64,000 bases of DNA. Origin: Sulfitobacter sp. F26204 (GTDB lineage Bacteria; Pseudomonadota; Alphaproteobacteria; Rhodobacterales; Rhodobacteraceae). The position numbers and the translations under genes were made by a program. The stretch spans positions 1 to 64,000 of the forward strand of contig NZ_JAPMLQ010000005.1 in assembly GCF_026410305.1 (NCBI RefSeq), given 5' to 3'. The number at the start of each line of letters is the position of its first letter. The stretch's first letter is position 1. This document shows positions 1-9,612 of the stretch, in pieces. Under the pieces are notes generated by a model, which worked only from the letters and a program-made list of their open reading frames with translations, did not search any database and was not told where the DNA came from.

Positions 1-1
1 G

Positions 2-604
2 CCCTTTGTACTTGTGGATTCACGGCCCCAAACCATGTCTACGGTTGACTTTATTGGCACCAACCACGTTCAAAGCACAGGTTTGATTACTGAATACTTG
101 GCAAGAGTCGGCGGACCACCTGTATTTCTGGCAATGCCGCGGGTCAATTTTAACGCGATGGAACGGGAACAGGCCTATATCGCAAAAATGGAAGAATTGG
201 GGCTCGATCCACGGGTGATCGGCACCGAGCTTATCAGCGAAAATTGGCACTTTGAGGCGCATGGCCTGGCCGTGCTTGATCGGGAGTTTGCCAGCGGTCG
301 GTTGATCAACGAATCCATCCTCTGCGCCAATGACCGCGTGGCAATTGGTGCCTTGCGGGCAGCGGCGCAACACGGATTGCAACCCGGTGCCCTGCGTAAT
401 GGTGGTTTGCGAATCGCAGGGCATGACGACTATCCACTTTGCCCCTTTTCCACACCAAGCCTGACAACCGTAGCGCAAAATGTCGATGCAATCGGCCATG
501 CAGCCGTTCAGCGCCTGGTACAAAACATACACGCGGAAAAACCTGCCTCAGAACAAGTCGTTAAGTTGTTCGATGGCGAAATGAAGGTGCGTGAATCCGC
601 CTGA
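2..604 (+). CDS. LacI-family transcriptional regulator, C-terminal part (5' truncated by window edge)
   Basis: About 200 codons are open from the first bases, so the gene enters from the left and its DNA-binding helix-turn-helix lies outside the window. What remains resembles the periplasmic-binding-protein-like effector domain of LacI/GalR regulators: a segment with CANDRVAIGALRAA (the usual site where the family has 'NDxxAxG'), then GHDDYPLCPFSTPSLTTV and a C-terminal dimer segment. It lies about 100 bp upstream of the polyol transporter genes in the same direction. By analogy with other sugar operons it probably represses them and responds to a polyol (inference). The effector cannot be read from the sequence. 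Confidence 0.8.
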   Translation, partial: PFVLVDSRPQTMSTVDFIGTNHVQSTGLITEYLARVGGPPVFLAMPRVNFNAMEREQAYIAKMEELGLDPRVIGTELISENWHFEAHGLAVLDREFASGRLINESILCANDRVAIGALRAAAQHGLQPGALRNGGLRIAGHDDYPLCPFSTPSLTTVAQNVDAIGHAAVQRLVQNIHAEKPASEQVVKLFDGEMKVRESA

Positions 605-708
605 ATATCGCAATATTGCTGCGCGAGAACCTTCTCTTTTCAAGATAAATGTTGACGGATGTACAAATGACAGCCTAATTATGGACACGTGTAAAAGGGA
701 GGACAATC
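605..708 (+). promoter_or_regulatory. Candidate promoter and operator region of the polyol operon
   Basis: This 104-bp gap separates the LacI-type gene from smoE. It contains a perfect 10-bp palindrome GCAATATTGC at 610-619. A sigma70-like pair TTGACG (652-657) and TAATTA (676-681) has an 18-bp spacer. The ribosome site AGGGAGGA lies just before the smoE ATG at 709. The palindrome is a plausible LacI-family operator, but that is inference; the promoter is matched by eye only. Confidence 0.4.
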
Positions 709-2022
709 ATGTCTATCAAGAGAACATTGCTGGCCACATCCGTCAGTCTTGGCCTAACTGCAGGCATTGCAGCCGCAGACAGCCATGCAAAAACCATCAC
801 CATCGCCACCGTGAACAATGGCGATATGGTCCGCATGCAAGGCTATACGGATAAATTCACCGAAGAAACCGGCATCGCCGTTGAATGGGTGACACTCGAA
901 GAGAATGTCCTGCGTCAGCGCGTTACGACGGACATCACCACCAAAGGCGGCTCTTTCGACATCATGACCATCGGCATGTATGAAACGCCGATCTGGGGTG
1001 CAAACGGTTGGCTGGTGCCGCTGGATGATCTCTCGGCTGAATATGATGTTGACGACATTCTGCCTGCCATGGCGGGGGGTCTGAGCCACAATGGTACCCT
1101 TTATGCAGCACCTTTTTACGGCGAAAGCTCAATGGTGATGTATCGCACGGATCTGATGGAAAAAGCCGGTCTTGAAATGCCCAAAGATCCAACATGGGAA
1201 TTCATCGCCAAAGCAGCGGCAGCAATGACAGACCGTGAAAACGAAATCAACGGCATCTGCCTGCGCGGCAAGGCTGGCTGGGGCGAGGGTGGTGCATTTA
1301 TCACTGCGACAGCCAACTCTTTTGGCGCACGCTGGTTTGACGAAGACTGGAAGCCCCAGTTCGACACGGAAGAATGGGCCAACACGGTCAACTTCTTCAA
1401 GGACACAATGGATGCCTCGGGTCCTGCCGGTTATGCGACAAATGGCTTTAACGAAAACCTGTCACTGTTCCAGCAAGGCAAATGTGGCATGTGGATCGAC
1501 GCCACTGTCGCCGCTTCCTTTGTGACCAACCCAGAAGATTCTACTGTGGCTGAGCATGTCGGTTTTGCATTGGCGCCCGACACTGGACTGGGCAAGCGCG
1601 GCAACTGGTTGTGGGCATGGGCCTTGGCAATTCCTGCCGGCACGCAAAAGCAAGCAGAAGCCAAAGAGTTCATTGAGTGGGCCACTTCGAAAGATTATAT
1701 CGAAATGGTTGCCGCAAACGAAGGTTGGGCCAATGTCCCTCCGGGTGCCCGTACTTCCCTGTACAAGAACCCAGAATACCTGAAAGTGCCTTTTGCACAG
1801 ATGACGCTGGATTCAATTCTAACAGCTGATCCCAACAATCCGACGGTCAAACCAGTCCCATACGTCGGTGTCCAATTTGCTGCGATCCCGGAATTTGCGG
1901 GCATCGCAACCGAAGTAAGCCAGGAATTCTCGGCGGCCTATGCTGGACAGCAAACGGTTGAAGAAGCCTTGGAGAACGCTCAGGAAATCGCAACCGAAGC
2001 AATGGAAGCGGCTGGCTACTAA
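709..2022 (+). CDS. smoE: Sorbitol/mannitol ABC transporter substrate-binding protein
   Basis: A 437-residue periplasmic sugar-binding protein of SBP family 1. A signal peptide is visible at residues 1-23 with an AAA-D cleavage region. The mature start contains TITIATVNNGDMVRMQ, followed by a typical MalE-like fold. The start is fixed by a strong AGGGAGGA ribosome site. It heads an operon of binding protein, two permeases, ATPase, sorbitol dehydrogenase and mannitol dehydrogenase, the order known for the R. sphaeroides polyol (smo) system. It should deliver sorbitol, mannitol or a related hexitol to SmoF/SmoG. The exact polyol range is inferred from the two dehydrogenases downstream. Confidence 0.88.
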   Translation: MSIKRTLLATSVSLGLTAGIAAADSHAKTITIATVNNGDMVRMQGYTDKFTEETGIAVEWVTLEENVLRQRVTTDITTKGGSFDIMTIGMYETPIWGANGWLVPLDDLSAEYDVDDILPAMAGGLSHNGTLYAAPFYGESSMVMYRTDLMEKAGLEMPKDPTWEFIAKAAAAMTDRENEINGICLRGKAGWGEGGAFITATANSFGARWFDEDWKPQFDTEEWANTVNFFKDTMDASGPAGYATNGFNENLSLFQQGKCGMWIDATVAASFVTNPEDSTVAEHVGFALAPDTGLGKRGNWLWAWALAIPAGTQKQAEAKEFIEWATSKDYIEMVAANEGWANVPPGARTSLYKNPEYLKVPFAQMTLDSILTADPNNPTVKPVPYVGVQFAAIPEFAGIATEVSQEFSAAYAGQQTVEEALENAQEIATEAMEAAGY

Positions 2023-2045
2023 GCCTTCCGAAACATCCTTTCCAA

Positions 2046-2069
2046 AGGCGGCGCTCACGCGCGCCGCCT
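2046..2069. other. Intercistronic GC-rich hairpin after smoE
   Basis: A 9-bp stem (AGGCGGCGC pairs with GCGCCGCCT) with a 6-nt loop lies in the 166-bp gap between smoE and smoF. No T-run follows, so it is not a standard Rho-independent terminator. Hairpins at this place are known in other sugar operons to protect the binding-protein mRNA from 3' decay and so raise its level over the permeases. The same arrangement occurs twice more in this window. Confidence 0.6.
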
Positions 2070-2188
2070 GCCTGGTCTGGCCCCATTTCCCGCCGGCACA
2101 TCCAGAGCAGCCGCTTTCGCAAATTCCCCTGGAATTTTCGCAAGATGCTGCTGCGTCTTACCCGACCTCAAAAACACGGAGTTTCGTC

Positions 2189-3055
2189 ATGGCAACAGCA
2201 CAGTCACGATCAGCGGCACGCATCATGATCGCACCCGCCGTGTTCCTCTTGCTGGTGTGGATGCTGATCCCGCTTTGCATGACGCTCTACTTTTCATTTG
2301 CAGACTACCGCCCCTTGCGCGCAACCTTTGATGCCTGGATCGGCTTTGACAATTATATCCGCTTCTTCAGTTCGTCATCCTTTCTCAAATCCGTGGTGAC
2401 CACGCTCTGGATGGTCAGCGGGATCCTTCTGATCACCATCATTGGCGGTGTGTTGATGGCGTTGCTGCTGGACAGGCCCATGTTCGGGCAAGGTATTGTC
2501 CGCATCCTTGTGATTGCCCCGTTCTTTGTAATGCCTACCGTATCAGCGCTGGTCTGGAAGAACATGTTCTTTAACGTCGACAACGGATTGTTTTCATATC
2601 TTTACAAGTTCATAGGCCTACAACCCTATGATTTTCTTAGCCAATCACCTGTGTTTTCAATTGTGATCATCGTGGCCTGGCAATGGTTGCCCTTTGCGAC
2701 GCTGATCTTGCTGACAGCGGTGCAATCGCTCGACAGCGAACAGCTTGAAGCAGCGGAAATGGACGGCGCTCCTGCCTTGGCACGTTTCCGATTCATCATC
2801 CTGCCACATATGAGCCGTGCCATTACCGTCGTCATCCTGATCCAGACTATTTTTCTCTTGTCGATCTTTGCTGAAATCTTTGTCACCACCAGCGGTGCCT
2901 TTGGCACCCGCACATTGACCTACCTTGTCTACCAACGCGTGCTGGAAAGCCAGAACATCGGTCTCGGATCCGCCGGCGGCATTATCGCTGTCATACTCGC
3001 CAACATCGTCGCGATCTTCCTGATGCGGATCGTTGGCAAGAACCTCGATAACTGA
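2189..3055 (+). CDS. smoF: Polyol ABC transporter permease 1
   Basis: A 288-residue inner-membrane permease of the MalF type with about six hydrophobic segments. The EAA loop that docks the ATPase is visible as LEAAEMDGAPALARFRFIILP at roughly residues 186-206. The reading frame stays open far upstream, but ATG 2189 has an ACGGAG ribosome site and gives the usual permease N-terminus, so the longer version is rejected. It pairs with SmoG as the translocation pore. It is 15 nt upstream of smoG, so the two are probably co-translated. Confidence 0.87.
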   Translation: MATAQSRSAARIMIAPAVFLLLVWMLIPLCMTLYFSFADYRPLRATFDAWIGFDNYIRFFSSSSFLKSVVTTLWMVSGILLITIIGGVLMALLLDRPMFGQGIVRILVIAPFFVMPTVSALVWKNMFFNVDNGLFSYLYKFIGLQPYDFLSQSPVFSIVIIVAWQWLPFATLILLTAVQSLDSEQLEAAEMDGAPALARFRFIILPHMSRAITVVILIQTIFLLSIFAEIFVTTSGAFGTRTLTYLVYQRVLESQNIGLGSAGGIIAVILANIVAIFLMRIVGKNLDN

Positions 3056-3070
3056 GAGAGGAGAAAGCAA

Positions 3071-3901
3071 ATGGCGCGCGCTGTTACCACTCAGAAAAAA
3101 GTTATGTGGACCGCCCTTGCCTGGGGATTTGGCCTACTGATGTTCTTTCCGATCCTCTGGACCTTCCTGACATCGTTCAAGACCGAAGCCGCCGCGATCT
3201 CTGATCCGCCGGTCTGGTTGTTCTTTGACTGGACGCTTGAGAACTATACAGCAGTTCAGGATCGTTCCAACTATCCAAAGGCATTGATGAATTCGATCAT
3301 TATTGCCGTCGGATCGACTCTGTTGGGCATTCTGATTGCGGTGCCAGCGGCCTGGGCCATGGCCTTTGTTCCCGGCAAACGTACCAAAGACATCCTGCTG
3401 TGGATGCTCTCAACCAAGATGCTTCCAGCAGTTGGCGTTCTTTATCCAATGGTCTTGCTGGCCAAATGGCTTGGCGTCATGGACAGCCGCATCTTGCTGA
3501 TTGTGGTACTAATGCTGATCAACCTGCCGATCATCGTCTGGATGCTCTACACATATTTCAAGGAAATTCCCGGCGAAATTCTTGAAGCAGCCCGCATGGA
3601 TGGTGCCACCTTGCGTTCTGAAATCATCCATGTGCTGACGCCTATGGCGCTGCCAGGAATTGCATCTACCATCTTGCTCAACATCATTCTCGCGTGGAAC
3701 GAAGCCTTCTGGACGATCCTGTTAACAACGGTCGATGCGGCACCACTGACCGCGTTTATCGCAAGCTTCTCGGCACCCGAGGGATTATTTTACGCCAAAC
3801 TTTCAGCCGCCTCAATGATGGCCATCGCACCAATCCTGATCATGGGTTGGTTCTCACAAAAGCAGCTCGTTCGCGGGCTTACATTCGGAGCAGTGAAATA
3901 A
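3071..3901 (+). CDS. smoG: Polyol ABC transporter permease 2
   Basis: A 276-residue MalG-type permease with about six membrane segments. Its EAA loop reads [19 protein letters not shown] near residues 172-190. A GAGAGGAGAAAG ribosome site precedes the ATG. Its stop overlaps the ATPase start by one base (TAATG). With SmoF it forms the heterodimeric membrane channel for hexitol uptake; the partnership rests on gene order and family knowledge. Confidence 0.87.
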   Translation: MARAVTTQKKVMWTALAWGFGLLMFFPILWTFLTSFKTEAAAISDPPVWLFFDWTLENYTAVQDRSNYPKALMNSIIIAVGSTLLGILIAVPAAWAMAFVPGKRTKDILLWMLSTKMLPAVGVLYPMVLLAKWLGVMDSRILLIVVLMLINLPIIVWMLYTYFKEIPGEILEAARMDGATLRSEIIHVLTPMALPGIASTILLNIILAWNEAFWTILLTTVDAAPLTAFIASFSAPEGLFYAKLSAASMMAIAPILIMGWFSQKQLVRGLTFGAVK

Positions 3902-4905
3902 TGGGAAACATCAGCCTCAATCAGGTCACCAAAAGCTTTGGCGACGTTCAGGTCATCCCGCCGTTGGATCTTGACATTAACGAAGGCGAGTTTGTGGTTT
4001 TTGTCGGCCCCTCCGGATGTGGCAAATCAACACTGTTGCGCCTGATCGCCGGTCTAGAAGACACAACCTCAGGCCATATCAATATTGACGGCAAGGATGC
4101 CACACAACTACCCCCTGCCAAGCGCAGTCTGGCGATGGTTTTCCAGTCTTACGCGCTCTATCCACATATGTCCGTGCGCAAGAACATTGCCTTTCCGATG
4201 CGCATGGCAGGCCTGGACGAAGCCACACAAAATGCCAAGATCGAGGCAGCGGCCAAAGCATTGAACCTTACGGATTACCTTGATCGCAAGCCCGGACAAT
4301 TATCGGGCGGCCAGCGACAGCGTGTCGCCATTGGCCGCGCAATTGTACGCGAACCCGCCGCCTTTCTGTTTGATGAGCCGCTTTCGAATCTGGACGCCGC
4401 CCTGCGGGTCGGTATGCGGCTCGAAATCATGGAACTCCATAAAAAACTCGAAACAACTATGATCTACGTGACCCATGATCAGGTAGAAGCAATGACAATG
4501 GCCGACAAGATCGTCGTCCTTCAGGCTGGTGTTATTGAACAGGTCGGCTCCCCTCTTGAATTGTATCATGCCCCGCGTAACAAATTCGTGGCAGGCTTCA
4601 TCGGCTCCCCCAAAATGAATTTGATCGAAGGACCCGAGGCTGCAAAGCACGATGCAACTTCCATCGGCATCCGTCCCGAACATATCGCGGTATCAAAAAC
4701 AGAAGGTCTTTGGAAAGGGCGCGTCGGCGTTGCCGAACATCTGGGCTCTGATACCTTTATCCATGTACATGACACCGGGCTACTGGACATGATGACCGTC
4801 CGCATCACCGGTGACATCGAAGCGCGCCATGGCGACTCGATCTACCTCACACCGGATGCCGATCAGATGCACCGCTTTGATCAAAAAGGCCTGCGGATCG
4901 CATGA
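3901..4905 (+). CDS. smoK: Polyol ABC transporter ATP-binding protein
   Basis: A 334-residue MalK/UgpC-type ATPase. Walker A is GPSGCGKST (residues 36-44), the signature is LSGGQRQR, and Walker B with the catalytic glutamate is [13 protein letters not shown] shortened C-terminal TOBE-like regulatory domain follows (SIGIRPEHI region). The frame is open upstream to 3694, but the ATG at 3901 overlaps the smoG stop and gives the canonical N-terminus [13 protein letters not shown]. It energises SmoF/SmoG. The gene ends in an ATGA overlap with the dehydrogenase gene, linking uptake and catabolism in one message. Confidence 0.9.
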   Translation: MGNISLNQVTKSFGDVQVIPPLDLDINEGEFVVFVGPSGCGKSTLLRLIAGLEDTTSGHINIDGKDATQLPPAKRSLAMVFQSYALYPHMSVRKNIAFPMRMAGLDEATQNAKIEAAAKALNLTDYLDRKPGQLSGGQRQRVAIGRAIVREPAAFLFDEPLSNLDAALRVGMRLEIMELHKKLETTMIYVTHDQVEAMTMADKIVVLQAGVIEQVGSPLELYHAPRNKFVAGFIGSPKMNLIEGPEAAKHDATSIGIRPEHIAVSKTEGLWKGRVGVAEHLGSDTFIHVHDTGLLDMMTVRITGDIEARHGDSIYLTPDADQMHRFDQKGLRIA

Positions 4906-5675
4906 AACGGCTGGACGGAAAATCCGCCCTGATAACGGGTGCGGCTCGTGGCATTGGGCGAGGCTTTGCAGAAGGTTTCATTGCCCAGGGTGCAACTGTG
5001 GCAATCGCTGACAAGAACCTTACCGCTGCTGAACAAACAGCCTCGGAACTGGGTGCCGGTGCCTATGCCGTAAACCTGGATGTCAGTAACCAGGTCAGCA
5101 TCGACGCGGCAATCTCCAGCGTGGTGGCCAGAACTGGCAAGCTTGACATTCTGATCAACAATGCAGCCTTGTTCGATGCTGCTGAAACCGTCGACATTAC
5201 CCGTGACAGCTTTGACAGGCTCTACGCAGTAAACGTCGCTGGTACATTGTTCACGATGCAGGCCGCGGCCAAGCAGATGATTGCCCAGGGACATGGCGGC
5301 AAAATCATCAACATGGCGTCTCAGGCGGGGCGGCGCGGCGAAAGCCTTGTCTTGGTGTATTGTTCAACCAAAGCCGCAGTGATTTCCATGACCCAATCCG
5401 CAGGTCTGAATTTGATCAGGCATGGTATCAACGTCAATGCAATCGCGCCGGGTGTGGTTGAAGGTGAACATTGGGAACACGTCGATGCAATGTTTGCTGA
5501 ACTCGAAGGCAAACCCCTTGGCCAGAAAAAGACCGAAGTCGCAGCCGGTGTCCCCGCGGGGCGCTTTGCAGTGCCTGCCGATCTGACTGGCATGGCTGTG
5601 TTTCTGGCATCGGCTGACGCCGATTATATTGTATCACAGACGTATAACGTCGATGGCGGTCAGTGGATGAGCTGA
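4902..5675 (+). CDS. smoS: Sorbitol (glucitol) dehydrogenase, short-chain family
   Basis: A 257-residue SDR enzyme. The nucleotide-binding motif TGAARGIG is at residues 12-19, NNAA at 87-90, and the catalytic set Ser140, Tyr153 and Lys157 (YCSTK) is intact. Its position directly after the ATPase (ATGA overlap) and before a mannitol dehydrogenase matches R. sphaeroides SmoS, which oxidises D-glucitol to D-fructose and galactitol to tagatose with NAD. The polyol assignment comes from context; the SDR fold and catalytic residues are directly visible. Confidence 0.85.
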   Translation: MKRLDGKSALITGAARGIGRGFAEGFIAQGATVAIADKNLTAAEQTASELGAGAYAVNLDVSNQVSIDAAISSVVARTGKLDILINNAALFDAAETVDITRDSFDRLYAVNVAGTLFTMQAAAKQMIAQGHGGKIINMASQAGRRGESLVLVYCSTKAAVISMTQSAGLNLIRHGINVNAIAPGVVEGEHWEHVDAMFAELEGKPLGQKKTEVAAGVPAGRFAVPADLTGMAVFLASADADYIVSQTYNVDGGQWMS

Positions 5676-7138
5676 TGAAACTTAGCCTCAAAACCCTTGC
5701 GGATTTGCCTGAAGACGTACGTGTCCCCTCTTACAAGAGATCCGATCTCAGCGCTGGCATCGTGCACATTGGATTGGGCAATTTCCATCGCGCGCATCAG
5801 GCATGGTATCTTCACCGTTTGATGGATCTCGGCCTCGCGCAGGACTGGGCGATCCTTGGTGCCGGTGTGCGACCTGCGGATGCAAAACAAAGAGAAAAAA
5901 TGTTGGCGCAGGATTGCCTGACGACCTTGATCGAACTTGACCCATCCGGCAAATCTGCCGAGGTGACAGGTGCAATGATCGGTTTCATACCCGTCGCAAC
6001 CGATAATTCCCCGCTTATCGCGCATATGAGCGAGCCGGCAATTCGCATCGTTGCCCTCACCGTGACCGAAGGCGGCTATTTCCTGAACAGCAGCGGATGC
6101 TTTGACACGACCCATCCCGACATTCAACATGACGCTGCCCACCCCGAGACACCGATAACGGCCTTTGGTGCGATCATTGCGGCGCTACGTATTCGTCGCA
6201 ATGCAAATACCGGTCCCTTTACCTGTCAAAGCTGCGACAATCTGCAGGGAAACGGTGATGTTTTCCGTCAAACAATATCGGGACTTGCGCATTTGTCGGA
6301 TCCTGAACTGGCTAAATGGATAGACCGGAACGTCACCTTCCCAAACGCCATGGTGGATTGTATTGTTCCTGCCACCGGCCCGTCAGAGATGAATTTGGTG
6401 CGCAGCTTTGGCATCTGCGACGCAGCCCCTGTCACGCATGAGAACTTTCGGCAATGGGTGATGGAAGACAAGTTCTGCGCCGGACGCCCTGACTGGGATA
6501 AAGTGGGCGCGACCTTTACTAGCGATGTGCACAGCTATGAGGCGATGAAACTGCGCCTGTTGAATGCTGGACATCAGATAATCGCGACACCGGGCGAATT
6601 GCTGTCTGTTGACACCATTGCAGACACCATGGCGCATCCTTTGATCGAGGGGCTATTCCGCAAGACAGAGATCCAGGAAATCGTGCCACTTGTCGCCGCG
6701 GTGCCCGATATGAAACCTCTGGACTATGTTGATTTGATCGGCACCCGTTTCGCGAACCCAGAGATACGCGATACCACCCGTCGAGTGGCGTTCGACGGCT
6801 CATCCCGACATGCAGGTTTCCTGCACCCGATCCTGCGGGATGCGCTGGCGCTGGACGCTCCGATTGCCGGGCTTGCTCTTGTCGAGGCCTTATGGGCACG
6901 CATGTGTTTTGGTACCCGCGAAGACGGCAGCGTGATCGAAGCCAATGATCCCTACTGGGATACATTGATCGCGGCGGCAAAAATCGCACGGCAAGACCCC
7001 AGGACATGGATTAACCAACAACAATTTTATGGTGATCTGGGTCAAAATCCGCGCTTTGCCGACTCCTTCGACACTTGGTTGCGCATGATTTGGATAGAGG
7101 GAACAGAAATGGCATTACGCCGTTACCTGGAAATCTGA
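5675..7138 (+). CDS. mtlK: Mannitol 2-dehydrogenase
   Basis: A 487-residue polyol-specific long-chain dehydrogenase that should oxidise D-mannitol to D-fructose with NAD. The N-terminal nucleotide-binding stretch IVHIGLGNFHRAHQ is typical of the family. The catalytic motif KLRLLNAGH gives Lys292, Asn297 and His300, matching the Lys-Asn-His site of the Pseudomonas enzyme. I chose ATG 5675, which overlaps the smoS stop by one base, over a GTG four codons upstream. It closes the polyol operon; fructose would then need a fructokinase not present in this window. Confidence 0.9.
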   Translation: MKLSLKTLADLPEDVRVPSYKRSDLSAGIVHIGLGNFHRAHQAWYLHRLMDLGLAQDWAILGAGVRPADAKQREKMLAQDCLTTLIELDPSGKSAEVTGAMIGFIPVATDNSPLIAHMSEPAIRIVALTVTEGGYFLNSSGCFDTTHPDIQHDAAHPETPITAFGAIIAALRIRRNANTGPFTCQSCDNLQGNGDVFRQTISGLAHLSDPELAKWIDRNVTFPNAMVDCIVPATGPSEMNLVRSFGICDAAPVTHENFRQWVMEDKFCAGRPDWDKVGATFTSDVHSYEAMKLRLLNAGHQIIATPGELLSVDTIADTMAHPLIEGLFRKTEIQEIVPLVAAVPDMKPLDYVDLIGTRFANPEIRDTTRRVAFDGSSRHAGFLHPILRDALALDAPIAGLALVEALWARMCFGTREDGSVIEANDPYWDTLIAAAKIARQDPRTWINQQQFYGDLGQNPRFADSFDTWLRMIWIEGTEMALRRYLEI

Positions 7139-7145
7139 ACAGCCG

Positions 7146-7641
7146 TCACTGACCCATGCAAGCGGCCGCGTCGCCAATTCCGGATGCCACTGCCGTCGCT
7201 TGCGAGGCAGTCAAATTGTACAAACCAAAGGCGTCTACAGGATTGGGACCACAGAATGTGATCCATAAGGCCATTGGGGCGAAACGGGCTGTCGGCGATA
7301 CCGTCACCGCCCAAATCAAGGCTGGCATGATCCGACCATAAGTTACCCTTTCCTTCAAAACTCCATTCAATGTGGCCTGTACCCACATATTTGACCTGCC
7401 TGCGATTACCCAGAAAACCATTACCCATCGGTACATTACGTTCTGTACCAACGGTGAAGTGAATACCGATGTTACAGCCCTCAAAACGGTCGCTGTAAAT
7501 CAAGTTCTTGTGGGCGATGTAGATGGACCTAGAGCGATCCGCACGGTTGGCCGTTTTGACCGAGGTGTAATCATTGCCCCTGAGTCCATCTTGATAAAAG
7601 TGCTTGGCGCTTGCATCAAATTTTTGGAAACTGGGACGCTT
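7146..7641 (-). pseudogene. nosD remnant (C-terminal part of the nitrous-oxide reductase maturation protein)
   Basis: Read on the minus strand from 7641, one open frame without a proper start gives segments such as RSIYIAHKN, FEGCNIGIHFT, GNRRQVKYVGT, WSDHASLDLGGDGIAD and FRPNGLMDHILWSQ. These are the recognisable C-terminal blocks of NosD, the periplasmic beta-helix protein of the copper-Z-site maturation system. After ILWSQ the match appears to shift to another frame (SQA ... M near the end), so the tail is frameshifted. The N-terminal two thirds are missing. It starts directly after the stop of the neighbouring regulator gene. No other nos gene is present, so it cannot function; it is a scar of a lost denitrification cluster. 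Confidence 0.75.
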
Positions 7642-8247
7642 TCATTTCTCACGCGTCGCTGACACCACATGGTCGCCGTCAATTCCGCCAAGTGAGTGGA
7701 ACAGACCGCTTGTGTTGTTGACGTTGAATTTCCGCAGCAATTTGGCACGGTAGACTTCGACTGTGCGGTGGGAAATATCCAGACTCAAAGCAATCTCCTT
7801 GCTGGTTAGCCCTTCGCTCAACAGACTCAGGATTTCGCGCTCCCGGCGGGTCAGCGGAGAATAGGGCCGCTCAGCAGACAGATCTGCAAAGCTCCAGACC
7901 GCGCGTTCCAGGGGCGAATCGGGGGTAAAGGAATGGCCGCGCACCCGACACCAGAACAAGGAACCGTCACGGCGCGCCATGATGCGTTCATCCCAATAAG
8001 TATTTGTCTCACGCAGCTGTTTGACCCCGCGGTCGCGGATGTTCACGAACTCTGCATCCGTTGGATAAAGGATCGAGAAGACCTGGTTGCGCAGAGCACC
8101 ATCCTCATATCCAAACATCTCTGCGAACGCGATGTTGCAGTCTCGTATCACCCGGTTTTCTGTCACCACCAAACCGATCGGGGCATAGGTAAACGCCAGT
8201 TCACCAAAGTTTCCCTGATCGAAGCAATCGTTGATACGTATTTCCAC
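7642..8247 (-). CDS. PAS domain LuxR-type transcriptional regulator
   Basis: A regulator of about 201 residues. A PAS sensor domain covers roughly residues 20-125 (FTYAPIGLVVTENRVI ... FWCRVRGHSFTP), then a C-terminal LuxR/FixJ helix-turn-helix (LTRREREILSLLSEG, SKEIALSLDISHRTVEVY). No response-regulator receiver domain is seen. The frame is open further up to 8430, which would overlap the divergent gene. A GTG at 8247 gives a sensible protein and leaves a 100-bp shared promoter region; the start is uncertain. Its divergent placement suggests it controls the ABC importer to the right in response to a small molecule bound by the PAS domain (inference). Confidence 0.8.
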   Translation of the reverse strand: MEIRINDCFDQGNFGELAFTYAPIGLVVTENRVIRDCNIAFAEMFGYEDGALRNQVFSILYPTDAEFVNIRDRGVKQLRETNTYWDERIMARRDGSLFWCRVRGHSFTPDSPLERAVWSFADLSAERPYSPLTRREREILSLLSEGLTSKEIALSLDISHRTVEVYRAKLLRKFNVNNTSGLFHSLGGIDGDHVVSATREK

Positions 8248-8347
8248 TATCTTGTCCCATGCCGCACTCTCCCCGATGATACGCTCACACGTAAAACGAC
8301 GGGGTGCAACGGCACAACAACCGGTCCTGTCGATCTCGGAGGATATC
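8248..8347. promoter_or_regulatory. Divergent promoter region between the PAS-LuxR regulator and ABC importer
   Basis: This 100-bp gap should hold the promoters of both diverging genes. The only element I can point to is a strong ribosome site CGGAGGA at 8337-8343 for the binding-protein gene. I did not find a clear palindrome or a confident -35/-10 pair. Confidence 0.35.
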
Positions 8348-9550
8348 ATGAATACACTAAAGCGGCTTATTGCCACATTTGCCACATCGCTTGCCCTGAC
8401 CGGGGCAGCGTGGGCGCAAGACCCTATCAAGATTGCGCTGGTTCATGGCTTGTCCGGTTCCAGCTTTGAAGCTTTTTCCAAACAGGCACAGACCGGGTTC
8501 GAACTGGGGCTGGAATATGCCACCAAAGGAACGAACGCGGTCAATGGTCGCCCTATCGAGGTGATCATCAAGGACACGCAGTTCAAACCCGATGTTGCGC
8601 GCGCGGTTCTGGCCGAGGCCTATGGCGATGACGAAGTCTTGTTGGCGGTAGGTGCCACTTCCTCAGGAGTGACCAAGGGCATGCTGCCCATTGCCGAGGA
8701 ATACGAAAAGATCCTGATTGTGGAGCCTGCGGTTGCAGACAGCCTGACCGGGCCGGACAGCAACCGCTATGTCTTCAAGACCTCGCGCAATTCATCAATG
8801 GATATGCAGGCTCAGGCGATCGCATTGCAACCTGACGAAAACCTTTTCGTTGCCACGCTTGCCGAAGACTATGCCTTTGGCCGTGACGGTGTCGCGGCGT
8901 TCAAGGCCGCATTGGATGGTACCGGTGCCACCGTCGTCACCGAGGAATACGTACCCCAAGGTACGGCCGATTTCACAGCCGCAACCGAACGCATGTTTAA
9001 CGCATTGAAGGATCATGAAGGTCGCAAGGTTATCCTGGTGTACGTTGCCGGAGGCGGTGATGCGCCCGGTAAAATTCAGGCACTGGACCCAAACCGTTAT
9101 GGCATCGAGATTTCGATGGGCGGCCATATCCTGCCAGTGCTGCCAACCTACAAACGCTTTCCCGGCATGGAGGGTGCGGTCTACTATTACTACGAAGCCT
9201 ACGACAATCCGGTTAACAAATGGCTGGTTGAGACCCATCAAGAGCGTTTCGATGGCCCACCGGATTTCTTTACCGCCGGTGGTATGTCTGCAGCGCTTGC
9301 CGTGGTCAAAGCACTTGAAACCGCAGAAAGCTACGAAACTGACGACCTGATCGCCGCTATGGAAGGTATGTCCTGGGATACACCCAAAGGCGAAATGACT
9401 TTCCGTCCCGAAGATCATCAGGCGCTGCAATCCATGGTGCATTTCAAGATCCGCGTGGATGACGCCGTTGATTGGGCCATCCCGGATCTGGTGCGCATCA
9501 TTGAAGCAGACGAGATGGACATCCCCGTCGGTCGCGACAACAGCCAGTAA
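8348..9550 (+). CDS. ABC transporter substrate-binding protein, branched-chain amino-acid type
   Basis: A 400-residue periplasmic binding protein of the LivJ/AmiC-like family (type 1 periplasmic binding fold). A signal peptide ending in GAAWAQ is visible at residues 1-23, followed by DPIKIALVHGLSGSSFEAF. The ATG at 8348 follows a GGAGG ribosome site; a longer frame to 8231 is rejected because it would run across the promoter region. It leads a five-gene importer operon with two ATPases and two permeases. The family also serves amides, urea, aromatic acids and other compounds, so the ligand is not settled. Confidence 0.85.
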   Translation: MNTLKRLIATFATSLALTGAAWAQDPIKIALVHGLSGSSFEAFSKQAQTGFELGLEYATKGTNAVNGRPIEVIIKDTQFKPDVARAVLAEAYGDDEVLLAVGATSSGVTKGMLPIAEEYEKILIVEPAVADSLTGPDSNRYVFKTSRNSSMDMQAQAIALQPDENLFVATLAEDYAFGRDGVAAFKAALDGTGATVVTEEYVPQGTADFTAATERMFNALKDHEGRKVILVYVAGGGDAPGKIQALDPNRYGIEISMGGHILPVLPTYKRFPGMEGAVYYYYEAYDNPVNKWLVETHQERFDGPPDFFTAGGMSAALAVVKALETAESYETDDLIAAMEGMSWDTPKGEMTFRPEDHQALQSMVHFKIRVDDAVDWAIPDLVRIIEADEMDIPVGRDNSQ

Positions 9551-9563
9551 GACATCCTCAGCT

Positions 9564-9581
9564 CCACTCTTGTCAGAGTGG
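9564..9581. other. Intercistronic hairpin after the binding-protein gene
   Basis: CCACTCT and AGAGTGG form a 7-bp stem with a TGTC loop, in the 62-bp gap before the first ATPase gene. No T-run follows. It mirrors the hairpin after smoE and probably protects the highly expressed binding-protein mRNA segment (inference). Confidence 0.55.
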
Positions 9582-9612
9582 GGCACGGACATTTGAATAT
9601 CAGGCGGATCCG

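Noticed and set aside
1940-2188. Long N-terminal extension of the smoF frame
   Set aside because: It overlaps the smoE 3' end and the GC hairpin; ATG 2189 has a ribosome site and the normal permease start.
3694-3900. N-terminal extension of the smoK frame
   Set aside because: It lies inside smoG in another frame; ATG 3901 overlaps the smoG stop in the usual TAATG manner.
7500-7748. Minus-strand open frame across the end of the PAS-LuxR gene
   Set aside because: It overlaps the regulator's helix-turn-helix in another frame and has no family features.
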